Below are positions 9,151 through 18,612 of a DNA stretch of 41,383 bases, in pieces. The position numbers and the translations under genes are program-made. The notes under the pieces were generated by a model. The model was not told where the DNA came from. It worked only from the letters and a program-made list of their open reading frames with translations, and did no database searches. Each line of letters begins with the position of its first letter. Position 1 is the first letter of the stretch. This DNA comes from Ignavibacteriales bacterium (GTDB lineage Bacteria > Bacteroidota > Ignavibacteria > Ignavibacteriales > Ignavibacteriaceae): positions 1 through 41,383 of the forward strand of contig WJMR01000164.1 of NCBI GenBank assembly GCA_014727845.1. The letters run 5' to 3'.

Positions 9151-12100
9151 TCGGCGCTTCGACGAGCGTTTCCTCGAGGCGCGCCATCAACGCGGCGCTC
9201 GGTCGGTCGAAGAAAACCCCGAGCGCGTCGTCGCGGTCGGCGCGAATCCCCCGCACGAAGAGATAGAACGCCCCGCCGAAGTCGGCCTCGTAGTCGTAGC
9301 TCGGAAGGCGCTCCTTCAGATGAAGGTGCGTCGCGAGCGCGTAGAGGTGATACTGCAACGCGTATCGGCGGTCTCGCATCTCGCGCGTCGTCGCTCGCTC
9401 GTCGTAGCGTTCGGGCGCGGCGCCGAGCCGGTTCGTTTTCCAATCCACGATCCAATACTTCCCCCCCGCCTCGAAGAACAGATCGATCGACCCTTTCATG
9501 AATCCTTTCGTCGGCGCGAACTCGAGCGACTCGATCGACGCGGCGGGCGAGTCGAACAAATTCCCCTCGCCTCGGAAGGCCTCGCGGAGTTGTTCGGGAT
9601 CGACGCGCTTGAGCGGGAAGTAGAAATCCAATTCGGGAACGCGGCGTTCGGCGGGCGCGTCGGCGAGTCGGAACGAGACGCCCTCGGCGCGGAGCTCCTT
9701 GCGTAACGTATTCTCGACGACGCGGTAGATCGGCTCGACGTACTCCGCCCCGACGCCGAACTTTCTCGCCGTCCGTTCGACGACGCGACGCGCCTCCTCC
9801 TCGTCGGCGAGCGTAAAGTCGATCCGCTCGAACGTCTCGTGGATAAGCGACCCGAACTCGGCGCCGCGCAATTCCGCAAGCGGGTCTTCGGCTTCCTTTC
9901 GCTCGGCGACCAACTCGTCGTAATCGGCGACGTCGTCGGGGTCGGGGGTCTCCACGCGCCGCCTTCCTTGCCGCGAGAGGGACGTGAAACTCGCCACCCG
10001 GAAATCGCGATCGACGGGGCGCGGCATTACGCGGGCGCGCGGCTCCTTCCGATCGTCCGATCGCTCCCGCTTGTACCGTACGTTCGGCGCCGCGATATCG
10101 AAGCGCTCGACCTCGATCGTCCCATCGGAAAGTCGCGCCAATTCCTCGAGTCTCGCGACGATTCGATCCGACGGCAATTCCTCCCCGATGATATCCTTCC
10201 ACTTCTCCTTCGCGACGTCTCGCCACATCATAGGACGCGCCTCCCTGAACGAAAACATCTGCGGCGAGGTTTGTCCCGAGGAGACGACGCCCCACACAAA
10301 CGTACACCGATACTTCGCTCGCGTCGCGGCGACGTAGAAGAGCCGCAACAACTCGGCGATCTCCTCGTCGGCGGCTATGTCGTGCGATCTATCCTCGGTC
10401 GCGGCGAAGCGCGACATAACGACCGCCGCGTAATCGCGCTCGGGATCGTGATAGACGAGGTTTGTTCCGCTCGTTCGCTCGCTCCGCCCCGCCCAGAAGA
10501 AGGGGCAGTACACAATCGGATATTCGAGACCCTTGCTTCGATGCACGGTTACGACGGCGACCGCCGACTCGTCGGATTCAAGGCGAAGCTGTCGTTCCTC
10601 GCGTCGGCGATTTTTATCGAGACGCTCTCGGAACCACTCGACGAGCCGCTCCGGTCCGGCGCGCGTCTCCGCCTCGGCTTGGTGGAGCGCGTCCCCGAGG
10701 TGCGTCAGGTTCGCGACGACCCGCTCGCCGTCGTCGCGTTTCGCGGCGCGTTCGAGAACTCCGTCGGCGAGGAGATCGCGGTAGGCCGCAAGCGCGCCGC
10801 GCCGTCTCCAGAGTAGCCGCCGTCTCTCGAAGCCGTCGAGAACCTCGTCCCAGCGCGCGTCGTCCTCTACCGTCGCGTCGAGCGTCGCGGCGCCGTAACC
10901 GAACGTCTCCGTCGCGAGCGCCGTCTTCACTTTGGAAACGTCCCGCGGATCCGCCATCGCCGCGAGCGCGTACTCCGCGTCCCGCGCCTCCGCCGAGTCG
11001 AACAAGTCGCCCGATTTCCCGCTCGCCGCGTTCACGCCTCGCCGTCGCAGTTCGTTTACGATCATCTCCGCCTCGCGATTGGTTCTCGTCAAAACGGCGA
11101 CGTCGTTCTCGCGAATCGGTTCGTCGCCGATCGTCGCTCGCCCCGAGCGCGCGAGCGTTAAAACGCGAACGATGTCGTCGGCGGTCGCTTTGACGGATCG
11201 GAGACGCGCCTCCTCTTTGCCGAGCGTATGCCGCTTCGGATCGGTTTTGCTAATCTCGTGTATTCGCATCGGCGCCGTTTCACCCTCTATTACCAAGGGC
11301 GGCGGCGGTTCGCGTCCCGGCGGCGACGCGGCGGGTCTGAACGGAATCCACTCCATCAGGAAGGGCGCGTCGTTCGAGTCCGCCGAAAGATCCGACGGAC
11401 GGAACAACTCGTTGACGGCGCGTATCAAGCGAGGGTGAGACCGATAGTTGTACGGAAGCGAGAGTCGCGAAGCGGCGCGCTCCGACGCCAAACGATACGC
11501 GAAGACGTCCGCGCCTCTGAACGAATAAATCGCCTGCTTCGGATCGCCGACAAAATACACGGGCGCCCGCTCGTCGAATATCGCGCGAAAGATTTCGTAC
11601 TGCGCCGGATCGGTGTCTTGAAACTCGTCCACGAGCGCGACGCGGTATCGCTCGCGCAACCGCTCGATTAACGCGGGCGCGGACGCCGACCGCAACGCGC
11701 GCGTCGTCTCCTCGATCATATCGTCGAAACTGCGGACGCCCGCCGAGCGCCGTTTCTCCATCGCCGCGTCGTACGTCTCGAAAAAGCATCGCCGCTCGAG
11801 CTCCACCAGCTCGCGCTTTGACGCCTCGACCAACGCCTCGTTCTCCCGAACAAGGTCGTCGCACACGTCGAAAAACTCATGGCGCGGCGGAGTGAAATTT
11901 TTCTTCGTCTTTTCCTCGATCTTCGAACGTCCCACCCGCTTGTAATATTCTTCGAGCGCGACCGGCGGACGCTCCGCCGTGAAATCCGAACGAAACTTGG
12001 CGAGCCATTTTGTAATCGACGACTTCTTAAAGGATTGCCGATTAAGTCCTTCGTCGTTGAGCAAGATGTCGGCGATCTCCTCCGACTTCTCTTCGAACAC

Positions 12101-12793
12101 GCGCTTCGCCTTGTGGAACGCGGCGACGTACGACTGCTCCGACGCTTCGAACGACGCGAAGGGTCGCGGAGACGGCGCTTCGAAGATCGGCTCGACGCCG
12201 GGACGCCGCGACTTAAGAACGCCGAGGAAGGTCGCCGGCCCGATCTTTTCGCTCCGAAGGTAGTCCGCGAAAAAAGGAGAACAATCGTAGGTCGCGACGC
12301 GCCAGAAATCCTCGACCGCCTCTTCGAGGTATTCTTGATCGTTCGTGGCGACTTCGAACTCGAACGGGGATCCCGTCTCGAAAGCGTGGTCGCGGAGGAG
12401 GCGCGCGCAAAATCCGTGGATGGTGTGGATCGCCGCCAAATCGCCCGAGACGGTCGCCTCCTCTAATCGGCGCTTGGCGACGTCGCGCCCCGCGCGGTCG
12501 ATCAGCGCGGAAAGCAATGGATCGTCGGGATGGTCGATCCGCTCGAGCGAGCGGGCGAGTCGTTCGGCGGTGCGCTCGCGGAGTTCCGACGCCGCCGCCT
12601 CGGTAAAGGTGACCGTCAGAATTTGATCGACCGTATAGCCGAACTCGACGACCAGACGGAGATAAAGCGAAACCAAACCGTACGTCTTCCCGCTTCCCGC
12701 CGACGCCTCGATTAACGTCGCGCCGCCGACGGGAGCTTCGAGCGCGTCGAAGGCGGGTATCGGATCGGCGAAGCGGCTCGTTCGTTCGCTCAT
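9134..12793 (-). CDS. recB: Exodeoxyribonuclease V beta subunit (RecB): UvrD-like helicase plus C-terminal nuclease
   Basis: True start MSERTSRFADPIPAFDALEAPVGGATLIEASAGSGKTYGL at 12793 (ATGA overlap with recD). Walker A, LVDEFQDTDPAQYEIF, YFVGDPKQAIYSFRGADVFAY, TVHRSKGLEYPIVYCPF; nuclease motifs GSLIHETFERIDF, GSIDLFF, WIVDWKTNRLG. Confidence 0.93.
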   Translation of the reverse strand: MSERTSRFADPIPAFDALEAPVGGATLIEASAGSGKTYGLVSLYLRLVVEFGYTVDQILTVTFTEAAASELRERTAERLARSLERIDHPDDPLLSALIDRAGRDVAKRRLEEATVSGDLAAIHTIHGFCARLLRDHAFETGSPFEFEVATNDQEYLEEAVEDFWRVATYDCSPFFADYLRSEKIGPATFLGVLKSRRPGVEPIFEAPSPRPFASFEASEQSYVAAFHKAKRVFEEKSEEIADILLNDEGLNRQSFKKSSITKWLAKFRSDFTAERPPVALEEYYKRVGRSKIEEKTKKNFTPPRHEFFDVCDDLVRENEALVEASKRELVELERRCFFETYDAAMEKRRSAGVRSFDDMIEETTRALRSASAPALIERLRERYRVALVDEFQDTDPAQYEIFRAIFDERAPVYFVGDPKQAIYSFRGADVFAYRLASERAASRLSLPYNYRSHPRLIRAVNELFRPSDLSADSNDAPFLMEWIPFRPAASPPGREPPPPLVIEGETAPMRIHEISKTDPKRHTLGKEEARLRSVKATADDIVRVLTLARSGRATIGDEPIRENDVAVLTRTNREAEMIVNELRRRGVNAASGKSGDLFDSAEARDAEYALAAMADPRDVSKVKTALATETFGYGAATLDATVEDDARWDEVLDGFERRRLLWRRRGALAAYRDLLADGVLERAAKRDDGERVVANLTHLGDALHQAEAETRAGPERLVEWFRERLDKNRRREERQLRLESDESAVAVVTVHRSKGLEYPIVYCPFFWAGRSERTSGTNLVYHDPERDYAAVVMSRFAATEDRSHDIAADEEIAELLRLFYVAATRAKYRCTFVWGVVSSGQTSPQMFSFREARPMMWRDVAKEKWKDIIGEELPSDRIVARLEELARLSDGTIEVERFDIAAPNVRYKRERSDDRKEPRARVMPRPVDRDFRVASFTSLSRQGRRRVETPDPDDVADYDELVAERKEAEDPLAELRGAEFGSLIHETFERIDFTLADEEEARRVVERTARKFGVGAEYVEPIYRVVENTLRKELRAEGVSFRLADAPAERRVPELDFYFPLKRVDPEQLREAFRGEGNLFDSPAASIESLEFAPTKGFMKGSIDLFFEAGGKYWIVDWKTNRLGAAPERYDERATTREMRDRRYALQYHLYALATHLHLKERLPSYDYEADFGGAFYLFVRGIRADRDDALGVFFDRPSAALMARLEETLVEAPTKSEG

Positions 12794-14601
12794 TCGGTCG
12801 CCTCCGCAATCGCTCGCGTCGCGTCCCGCAAACCCGACTCGCGCGTCCGCTCCACCCGCAACGCGGCGCGGAGGGTTTCCTCGGCGCCCCACAACCGAAA
12901 TCGTTTCTTCGCGCGGGAGAGCGCCGTATATACAATCGGACGCGTCGCCGTTCGGCGTTCGTCGTCGGGAAGGACGAGCTCGGCGGCGTCGTATTCCGAT
13001 CCTTGGCTCTTGTGGACGGTAAGCGCGAACGCCGGCTCCCACGGGGGCAGGGCGGAAAGCCGCGCCACGCGCACGGCGCCGCCGACGTCGAAGAAACACT
13101 TCACGCGAGCGTCGGCGGGATCTCGCGCCGCTACGCCGAGATCTCCGTTGAACAGCTCGAGGCGGTAATCGTTCGCCACAATCATTACGGGCGTTCCCGC
13201 GCGCGCGCGATTTGTCTCGCTCGGCGATTCGTTGTAAATCAGTCGGTGGATAATTCGATTCAACGCGAGCGAACCGTACGGTCCCGTGCGTCGCGGCGTA
13301 AGGAGAACGTATTTGCGCAGTCGCGCCAACGCTTCCGCGGGGTCGGCGACGGCGCCGAGCCGCGAGAAATACTCCGCCGTCTCCTCCAACGCGCGCTCCA
13401 ATCCTCGCGGATGCGGCAACGGTTTCGTCGAGGCGTCGCCTCCGTGCGCGATCGCCGAGATCGCGCGCTCGTCGTCTCCGTCGCGCAAAGCGATCACCGC
13501 TCGCTCGATCGTCTCGCTCTCGAAGCGCCTCGCCGACCGCGCCTCCACCACGCCGTCGGCAATCGTCGAGACCGCGCCTCCTCCGCTCTCGACTTCCACC
13601 CCGACCGCCCGCGCCGCCTCGGCGAACGCTTGAGAGAAACGGCTCACTCCGGCGCCGAGCCCGACGTCCGCGAACGCCCGCCCGCTCTCGACGGCGCCGA
13701 GCTGATCTTTATCGCCGAGGAGGACCAAGCGCGCGTCGTCCCGCAACGCGGCAATCAAGCGCGCGAGAAGCGGAAGATCGATCATCGACGCCTCGTCGGC
13801 GACGACGAACTTACGGACGATCCGATCGTGGGCGTTCTTCTTCGTCGTCGCGCGTCCGCGTCTCGCGCCGAGCGCTCGGTGAATAGTGGAGGTATCAAAC
13901 GAGAGGGGATCGGCGAAGAGACCCGCGTCTCGGAGGAATTGCGGAGGCGAGGAGATCGCGTCCTGCAGGCGCGCGGCGGCTTTGCCCGAGGGCGCCGTGA
14001 GAAGGACGTCCTCCGGCGCGAAGCTCCCCGTCTCGATTCCGATCGCCGCCGCGACGACGGCGACGGTGGTTTTCCCCGAGCCGGGTCCGCCCGAAATGGC
14101 GGCGAAGGGTTTGGCGAGCGCCGCGAAGACGGCGAGCCGCTGGTCGCGGTTGCGCTCGTCGTCGGGCGGAAACGCCGCGTCCAAGCGTCGGCGGAACCCC
14201 TCGGCGTCCGCGAGAGGCAGGATCGTCCGCGAAACGCGTTCGAAATACTCGGAAATCGTTCGCTCGTATCGCCAATACCGATGCAGATAGAGCCGCTCCC
14301 CGTCGAGAATAAGCGGTTCTCGTTCGCCCGGTTTTCCGACAACTCCCCATGCCTCAAGCTCGCTCCGCAATTCGTCGGCGGAGAGTCGCGCCGCCCCGTT
14401 CTCTTCCAAGCGTTGGGCGAGCGAGTCGAGGGAAAGGCACACGTCGCCGCCGCGCGTCGCCGCCATCAGGGCCGCCGCCGCCTCGGCGGGCGAAACTTTC
14501 GTCTCGGCGCCGACGTACGAGGCGATCAGCGCGCCGAATCGTCGATCGAACGGACCGACGAGGCGCTCGTCTTGCGGGGCGGCGTAAAGGTTCTCGGACA
14601 T
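12790..14601 (-). CDS. recD: Exodeoxyribonuclease V alpha subunit (RecD)
   Basis: LYLHRYWRYERTISEYFERV, AAISGGPGSGKTTVAVVAAA, VADEASMIDLPLLARLI, LLGDKDQLGAVESGRAFAD, ALTVHKSQGSEYDAAELVLP. Confidence 0.92.
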   Translation of the reverse strand: MSENLYAAPQDERLVGPFDRRFGALIASYVGAETKVSPAEAAAALMAATRGGDVCLSLDSLAQRLEENGAARLSADELRSELEAWGVVGKPGEREPLILDGERLYLHRYWRYERTISEYFERVSRTILPLADAEGFRRRLDAAFPPDDERNRDQRLAVFAALAKPFAAISGGPGSGKTTVAVVAAAIGIETGSFAPEDVLLTAPSGKAAARLQDAISSPPQFLRDAGLFADPLSFDTSTIHRALGARRGRATTKKNAHDRIVRKFVVADEASMIDLPLLARLIAALRDDARLVLLGDKDQLGAVESGRAFADVGLGAGVSRFSQAFAEAARAVGVEVESGGGAVSTIADGVVEARSARRFESETIERAVIALRDGDDERAISAIAHGGDASTKPLPHPRGLERALEETAEYFSRLGAVADPAEALARLRKYVLLTPRRTGPYGSLALNRIIHRLIYNESPSETNRARAGTPVMIVANDYRLELFNGDLGVAARDPADARVKCFFDVGGAVRVARLSALPPWEPAFALTVHKSQGSEYDAAELVLPDDERRTATRPIVYTALSRAKKRFRLWGAEETLRAALRVERTRESGLRDATRAIAEATE

Positions 14602-14650
14602 TGGGTTTTCGTTTGGAATAATCCGTTGAAACTACCAAAAAGGGGGGAAA

Positions 14651-14696
14651 TAAAAAACGGGCTTTCCCGGCTCGTCTCCAAGTCGGGAAAACCCGT
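14651..14696 (-). terminator. Rho-independent terminator downstream of the TerB-like gene
   Basis: Reverse strand ACGGGTTTTCCCGACTTGGAGACGAGCCGGGAAAGCCCGTTTTTTA; near-perfect stem then T6. Confidence 0.8.
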
Positions 14697-14717
14697 CGTA
14701 ATCGGACGCGGTCCGCG

Positions 14718-15113
14718 TTAATGCGCCGAGGCGCTGTGCGTTTGCGTCGCCGAGGCGCGATAGTCGCTCATCAGGCGCTCAAGACGCGTGACGGGGACGT
14801 TGTTGGCTTCGGCGATTTTCTCGAGCCACTCCGACTGCTCCTCGCTGAAGTCGTCGTCGGCGTACGCCAAGCGTAAACCGTCGTTCAGAAACACTTCGGC
14901 GACGGTTTCATCCGAAAACTTCACGGGGTTGTCGTCGAGGTAGTCGTTATATAAAAGCGATTTGAGCGTCTCCTCCGAAAAATCACTACTAAATCCCAAG
15001 CGGTTGGCGGCTTCGCGGATGATATCCTTTTCCGAATCGAACAAGCGGTTGTCCATTTTTGCCAGGACAAGCAACCCTTTCAGGTACGCGCTCTTGTCGG
15101 GTACGGTAAACAT
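14718..15113 (-). CDS. TerB-like (tellurite-resistance TerB fold) protein
   Basis: YLKGLLVLAKMDNRLFDSEKDIIREAANRLGFSS...FLNDGLRLAYADDDFSEEQSEWLEKIAEANNV resembles the acidic helical TerB repeat; AGGAG SD upstream. Confidence 0.65.
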   Translation of the reverse strand: MFTVPDKSAYLKGLLVLAKMDNRLFDSEKDIIREAANRLGFSSDFSEETLKSLLYNDYLDDNPVKFSDETVAEVFLNDGLRLAYADDDFSEEQSEWLEKIAEANNVPVTRLERLMSDYRASATQTHSASAH

Positions 15114-15257
15114 ATGCCTACTCCTAAATCGTGAGAACTACAAGTCGGTCTCTCCAAACCGCGTATCGTTCGTCGTCTTCGACCTCCGTCGTATTATTAT
15201 CGTATGTGGCTGGAGTCGTGACGCGATCGCTCGCGCCGCCCACCTCCTTGCGCATCT

Positions 15258-15287
15258 ATTATACTAAATCCGGCGCTATATAATCAA
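15258..15287 (-). promoter_or_regulatory. Candidate sigma70-like promoter for the TerB-like gene
   Basis: Reverse strand TTGATT-N18-TATAAT. Confidence 0.5.
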
Positions 15288-15512
15288 CTATCTTTAGGAA
15301 ATATTTCTCGCCGTGTACTCCGCGTCACATTTCCATATCTCATAACGCGTTAATAGGCGTAAAAGATTCCGTCCGCGGATTTTTCACGCTCCCGGATTCA
15401 TCCATTAAGACGGTTCGCTCCCTCGGAGGGTTCCCCGCGTCTCGCGAAAACGGCAATCCCTCGGCTCCCCCTATATATATAGATAGCGGAATTTTTAGAT
15501 TACCGCCTCGCG

Positions 15513-17807
15513 CTATTTTTTCGGCGCCAACTCAAGGTCGAACGCGTCGGATTTTCCCATATAGCGGAGCGTGATCGCGCGCGTGAATTTTCCGTCGGTC
15601 ACGAAAGAGGTCTCGTCCCCTTTGCGCTCGGTGCGGAAGAGGAACTCGCCGTCGTCGTCGTAATAACGGAAGGCGTCCTCGCCGCCGGGATAGATTTCGA
15701 GCACGAGCGGATCGACGGGCGCTTCGGGGATCCGATTCGAGGGTTTCATCGTCGGAAGAACGGCGCCGGCTTTTATGAATATCGGAATTCGCTCGAGCGG
15801 CGCCTCGACGACGTAATTCCTCCCGCCTTCGTATTTCTCGCGCGTCCAAAAGTCGAGCCAGTTTCCCTCGGGTAGATAGACCGACCGCGCGAATCCCTCG
15901 TCGTAGATGGGCGCGACGAGCAGCCGCGAGCCGAGCATAAACTGGAGATCCTTCCCGCGCGCGTTGAGATCGTCGGGATAGGCGAGCGGCATGGCGCGGA
16001 GAACGGGCATCCCCGTCTTCGACGCCTCGACCGCCGTCGAGTAGAGGTACGGAAAGAGTCGGTAGCGGAGCTTGACGAACTCGCGCACGATCTCGACGGC
16101 GCGTTCGCCGAAGTGTCGCGGTTCGCGCGGACTGTCGGCGTGCATCCGTGAGTGCGAGGAGAGCAAGCCGAACTGCGCCCACCGAATGTAGAGGTGCGGC
16201 GTCGGGGTTCCTCGGTAGCCGCCGATGTCGTGACTCCAGAACGGGAAACCGCTTTGCCCGAACGAGAGCCCGCCTCGGATAGTGCAGGCGAGGTTGTCGA
16301 AGTCGGCGCCGGGATCGCCCGACCAGTGGATCGGATAGCGCTGGTTGCCCGCCGTTCCCGAGCGCGCCCACACCGCCGCCTCGCCGCGGACCTCGCGCGT
16401 CGCCTCGTACACCGCTTGGTTGTAGAGGAGCGGATAGAGGTTGTGCATCTCCGCGCCCGTCTTACCGTTCGCGAAGACGGCGTCCTCGGGCACGTCCTCG
16501 CCGAAGTCGGTCTTGAAAACGTCGGCGCCCATCTCGAGGACGGGGCGGTGCAACTCTTGGAACCACCGGTACGCCTCGTCGTTCGTCAGGTCTATGATCG
16601 CGACGCGCGCGTTCCACGAAGTCTCGGGCGTCGCGACGCGGATAACGCCGTCGGGACGCGGCGCGAGGGAGAGTCCGTAGTCGATGATGTACGGCTCCCC
16701 GTCGGGCGTCTTCGCGAAATAGCCCCGCTCCTTACCGTAGTCGTAGAGCTCGCTCTCGACGGAAATGTAGGAGTGCTCCCAGAGGCAGAGCTTGAGTCCG
16801 CGACGATGTAAATCCTCGATAAACTTTTTCGGATCGGGGAACGCGTCGCGGTTCCACTCGAAGTCGCAATACTTCCGCCACCGCATCCACCACGGATCGA
16901 CGTGCACGACGTCGTGCGGAACGTCGTCCTCCTCGAATCCCGCGATCAACTTTTCCATCGCGGTTTGATCGCGATACGTGCCGCCGCTCGAGATCCACAA
17001 CCCGAACGTCCATCTCGGCGGAACGGGCGCGAACCCCGTCAGACGGGCGTATTCGCGGAGGATGGTCGCGGGGTCATCGGCGAAGATCGCGAAATACTCG
17101 AACGACGGCGCCTCGACTCGCGCGGTGTGCGACTGCCGCGAGACCGTCCCCATCTCGAAACTGGCGCGCGCGCTCGAGTGGAGGAAGAATCCATAACCGC
17201 GATCGCTATAGAAAAACGGCACGTTCTTATGCGAGCGCTCGCTCGTCGAGCCGAAAGCGTCGCGCGTCCACGAAACGATCGTCTGACCGTTCTTATCGAG
17301 CGGCGTGAATTTCTCGCCGAGACCGTAGATCGCCTCGTCTTGCCGAAGGTGGAAGGATTGCGTCGTCTCGACGATTCGCCCCTCGCGCTTCACGTAGCCG
17401 AGCGGCAACGTGAAGGGTTGACCCAATCCGTCCACGTCGTTCGGATTGTCTCGTAAGACGTCGAAACCGCGTTCGTCGAGGAAGGCGAGCGAGAATGGAT
17501 CCTTTCGGACGCGCGCCTCGATTCTCCCCGACTTGACGACAACCAAATCGCCTTCCTCGCAAATTTCCGGCGCGAGCGGAGCGTCGAGCGGATCGACGAG
17601 CATACCGGTCGCGGGCGGCGACTCGGCGCCCTCCGGCTCGAAGCGCACGCGCCACACGTCCTCGCGTTCGACGCGAAGGGTTAAACGGGCGGCGGCGCCG
17701 TCGCTCGCGGCGAGCGTAAAGACAACTCCGCCGTCGGCGACGGTGTGGGAGGTTGCGGACTCGATCCACGAAAATCCCTCGGGGGCGTTGATGGGCGTTT
17801 TATCCAT
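15513..17807 (-). CDS. Glycoside hydrolase family 31, alpha-xylosidase (YicI)-like
   Basis: VPPRWTFGLWISSGGTYRDQ, VDPWWMRWRKYCDFEWN, catalytic ADVFKTDFGEDVPEDAVF, WSGDPGADFDNLACTIRGGLSFGQSGFPFWSHDIGGYRG. Confidence 0.9.
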   Translation of the reverse strand: MDKTPINAPEGFSWIESATSHTVADGGVVFTLAASDGAAARLTLRVEREDVWRVRFEPEGAESPPATGMLVDPLDAPLAPEICEEGDLVVVKSGRIEARVRKDPFSLAFLDERGFDVLRDNPNDVDGLGQPFTLPLGYVKREGRIVETTQSFHLRQDEAIYGLGEKFTPLDKNGQTIVSWTRDAFGSTSERSHKNVPFFYSDRGYGFFLHSSARASFEMGTVSRQSHTARVEAPSFEYFAIFADDPATILREYARLTGFAPVPPRWTFGLWISSGGTYRDQTAMEKLIAGFEEDDVPHDVVHVDPWWMRWRKYCDFEWNRDAFPDPKKFIEDLHRRGLKLCLWEHSYISVESELYDYGKERGYFAKTPDGEPYIIDYGLSLAPRPDGVIRVATPETSWNARVAIIDLTNDEAYRWFQELHRPVLEMGADVFKTDFGEDVPEDAVFANGKTGAEMHNLYPLLYNQAVYEATREVRGEAAVWARSGTAGNQRYPIHWSGDPGADFDNLACTIRGGLSFGQSGFPFWSHDIGGYRGTPTPHLYIRWAQFGLLSSHSRMHADSPREPRHFGERAVEIVREFVKLRYRLFPYLYSTAVEASKTGMPVLRAMPLAYPDDLNARGKDLQFMLGSRLLVAPIYDEGFARSVYLPEGNWLDFWTREKYEGGRNYVVEAPLERIPIFIKAGAVLPTMKPSNRIPEAPVDPLVLEIYPGGEDAFRYYDDDGEFLFRTERKGDETSFVTDGKFTRAITLRYMGKSDAFDLELAPKK

Positions 17808-17856
17808 AAAGCGATTCGGTTGGTTTGATTAAAAGGAGCGAACACAAAACTTCGCT

Positions 17857-17885
17857 ACTATACGCAAAAAGCCGCGCCCGAACAA
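17857..17885 (-). promoter_or_regulatory. Candidate sigma70-like promoter for the GH31 gene
   Basis: Reverse strand TTGTTC-N17-TATAGT. Confidence 0.4.
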
Positions 17886-17897
17886 GACGCGCGCCGC

Positions 17898-17925
17898 TTG
17901 ACTTTCGCTCCGTTTTTCGTAATAT
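17898..17925 (+). promoter_or_regulatory. Candidate sigma70-like promoter for the Sua5/YciO gene
   Basis: TTGACT-N16-TAATAT, about 70 nt upstream of the start codon. Confidence 0.45.
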
Positions 17926-17997
17926 CCTATTAAGACGCGAGTTCGCCACACCGTTCCCGTTCGCGTCCCGACCGAAAACGAAACCAAGGAGCCCGCA

Positions 17998-18609
17998 ATG
18001 GAATACTACGAACTCCACCCCGAAACCCCGCAGCGACGCTACATCGACAAAGCGATCGAGGTGTTGCGCGGCGGCGGCGTGATTATTTATCCGACCGACA
18101 CGACCTACGGATTAGGTTGCGACGTGCGCGACCAATCCGCCATCAAACGCGTTCTCGACGTAAAGAACGAGACGAGCGAGAAACTGCTCAGCTTCGTCAT
18201 TCCGGATTTGAAAGACGTCGCCTCCTACGCGAAGGTTTCCGACTACGCCTACAAGACGATGAAGCGACTCCTGCCGGGACCCTACACATTCATCCTGCCG
18301 GCGGCGAAGGAGATTCCGAAGAAGCTTTGGAGCAAGCGCAAGACGGTCGGCATTCGCGTGCCCGCGCATCCCGTGGCGCGGGAGTTGGCGTCGGGTCTCG
18401 GCGCGCCGATCGTAAACTCGAGCGTGACCAACCGCGTCGGGGATCTCCTGCTGAATCCCGACGAGATCCGCGCCGTCCTCAACGCGCAAGTGGATTTGAT
18501 GCTCGCGGCCGGCGCGCTTTCGGGCGAGCCCTCGAGCGTCGTCGATCTGAGCGGCGACGAGCCGGAGATCGTTCGCGAAGGCGCGGGCGAAGTCGAGGAC
18601 TTCCGTTAG
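17998..18609 (+). CDS. L-threonylcarbamoyladenylate synthase-like protein (Sua5/YciO/YrdC family, YciO-type)
   Basis: GGGVIIYPTDTTYGLGCDVRDQSAIKRVLDVK...LLPGPYTFILPA...KRKTVGIRVPAHPVARELASGLGAPIVNSSVT. Confidence 0.9.
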   Translation: MEYYELHPETPQRRYIDKAIEVLRGGGVIIYPTDTTYGLGCDVRDQSAIKRVLDVKNETSEKLLSFVIPDLKDVASYAKVSDYAYKTMKRLLPGPYTFILPAAKEIPKKLWSKRKTVGIRVPAHPVARELASGLGAPIVNSSVTNRVGDLLLNPDEIRAVLNAQVDLMLAAGALSGEPSSVVDLSGDEPEIVREGAGEVEDFR

Positions 18610-18612
18610 CGC

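Noticed and set aside
12794-13099. N-terminal 102 codons of the recB ORF in the track
   Set aside because: Arg/Gly-rich segment is out-of-frame recD sequence; the real start is the ATG at 12793, overlapping the recD stop.
13003-14721. 572-aa plus-strand ORF opposite recD
   Set aside because: Antisense to canonical RecD; arginine-rich composition without recognisable motifs.
15470-15490. tatatatatagata run upstream of the GH31 stop
   Set aside because: Short simple AT repeat in an AT-rich spacer; no supporting structure.
15288-15512. Possible structured RNA in the 400-bp GH31-TerB spacer
   Set aside because: Only short stems (for example TCCGCGGA, CCCTCGGAGGG) and no recognisable ncRNA class; cannot be supported without covariation.
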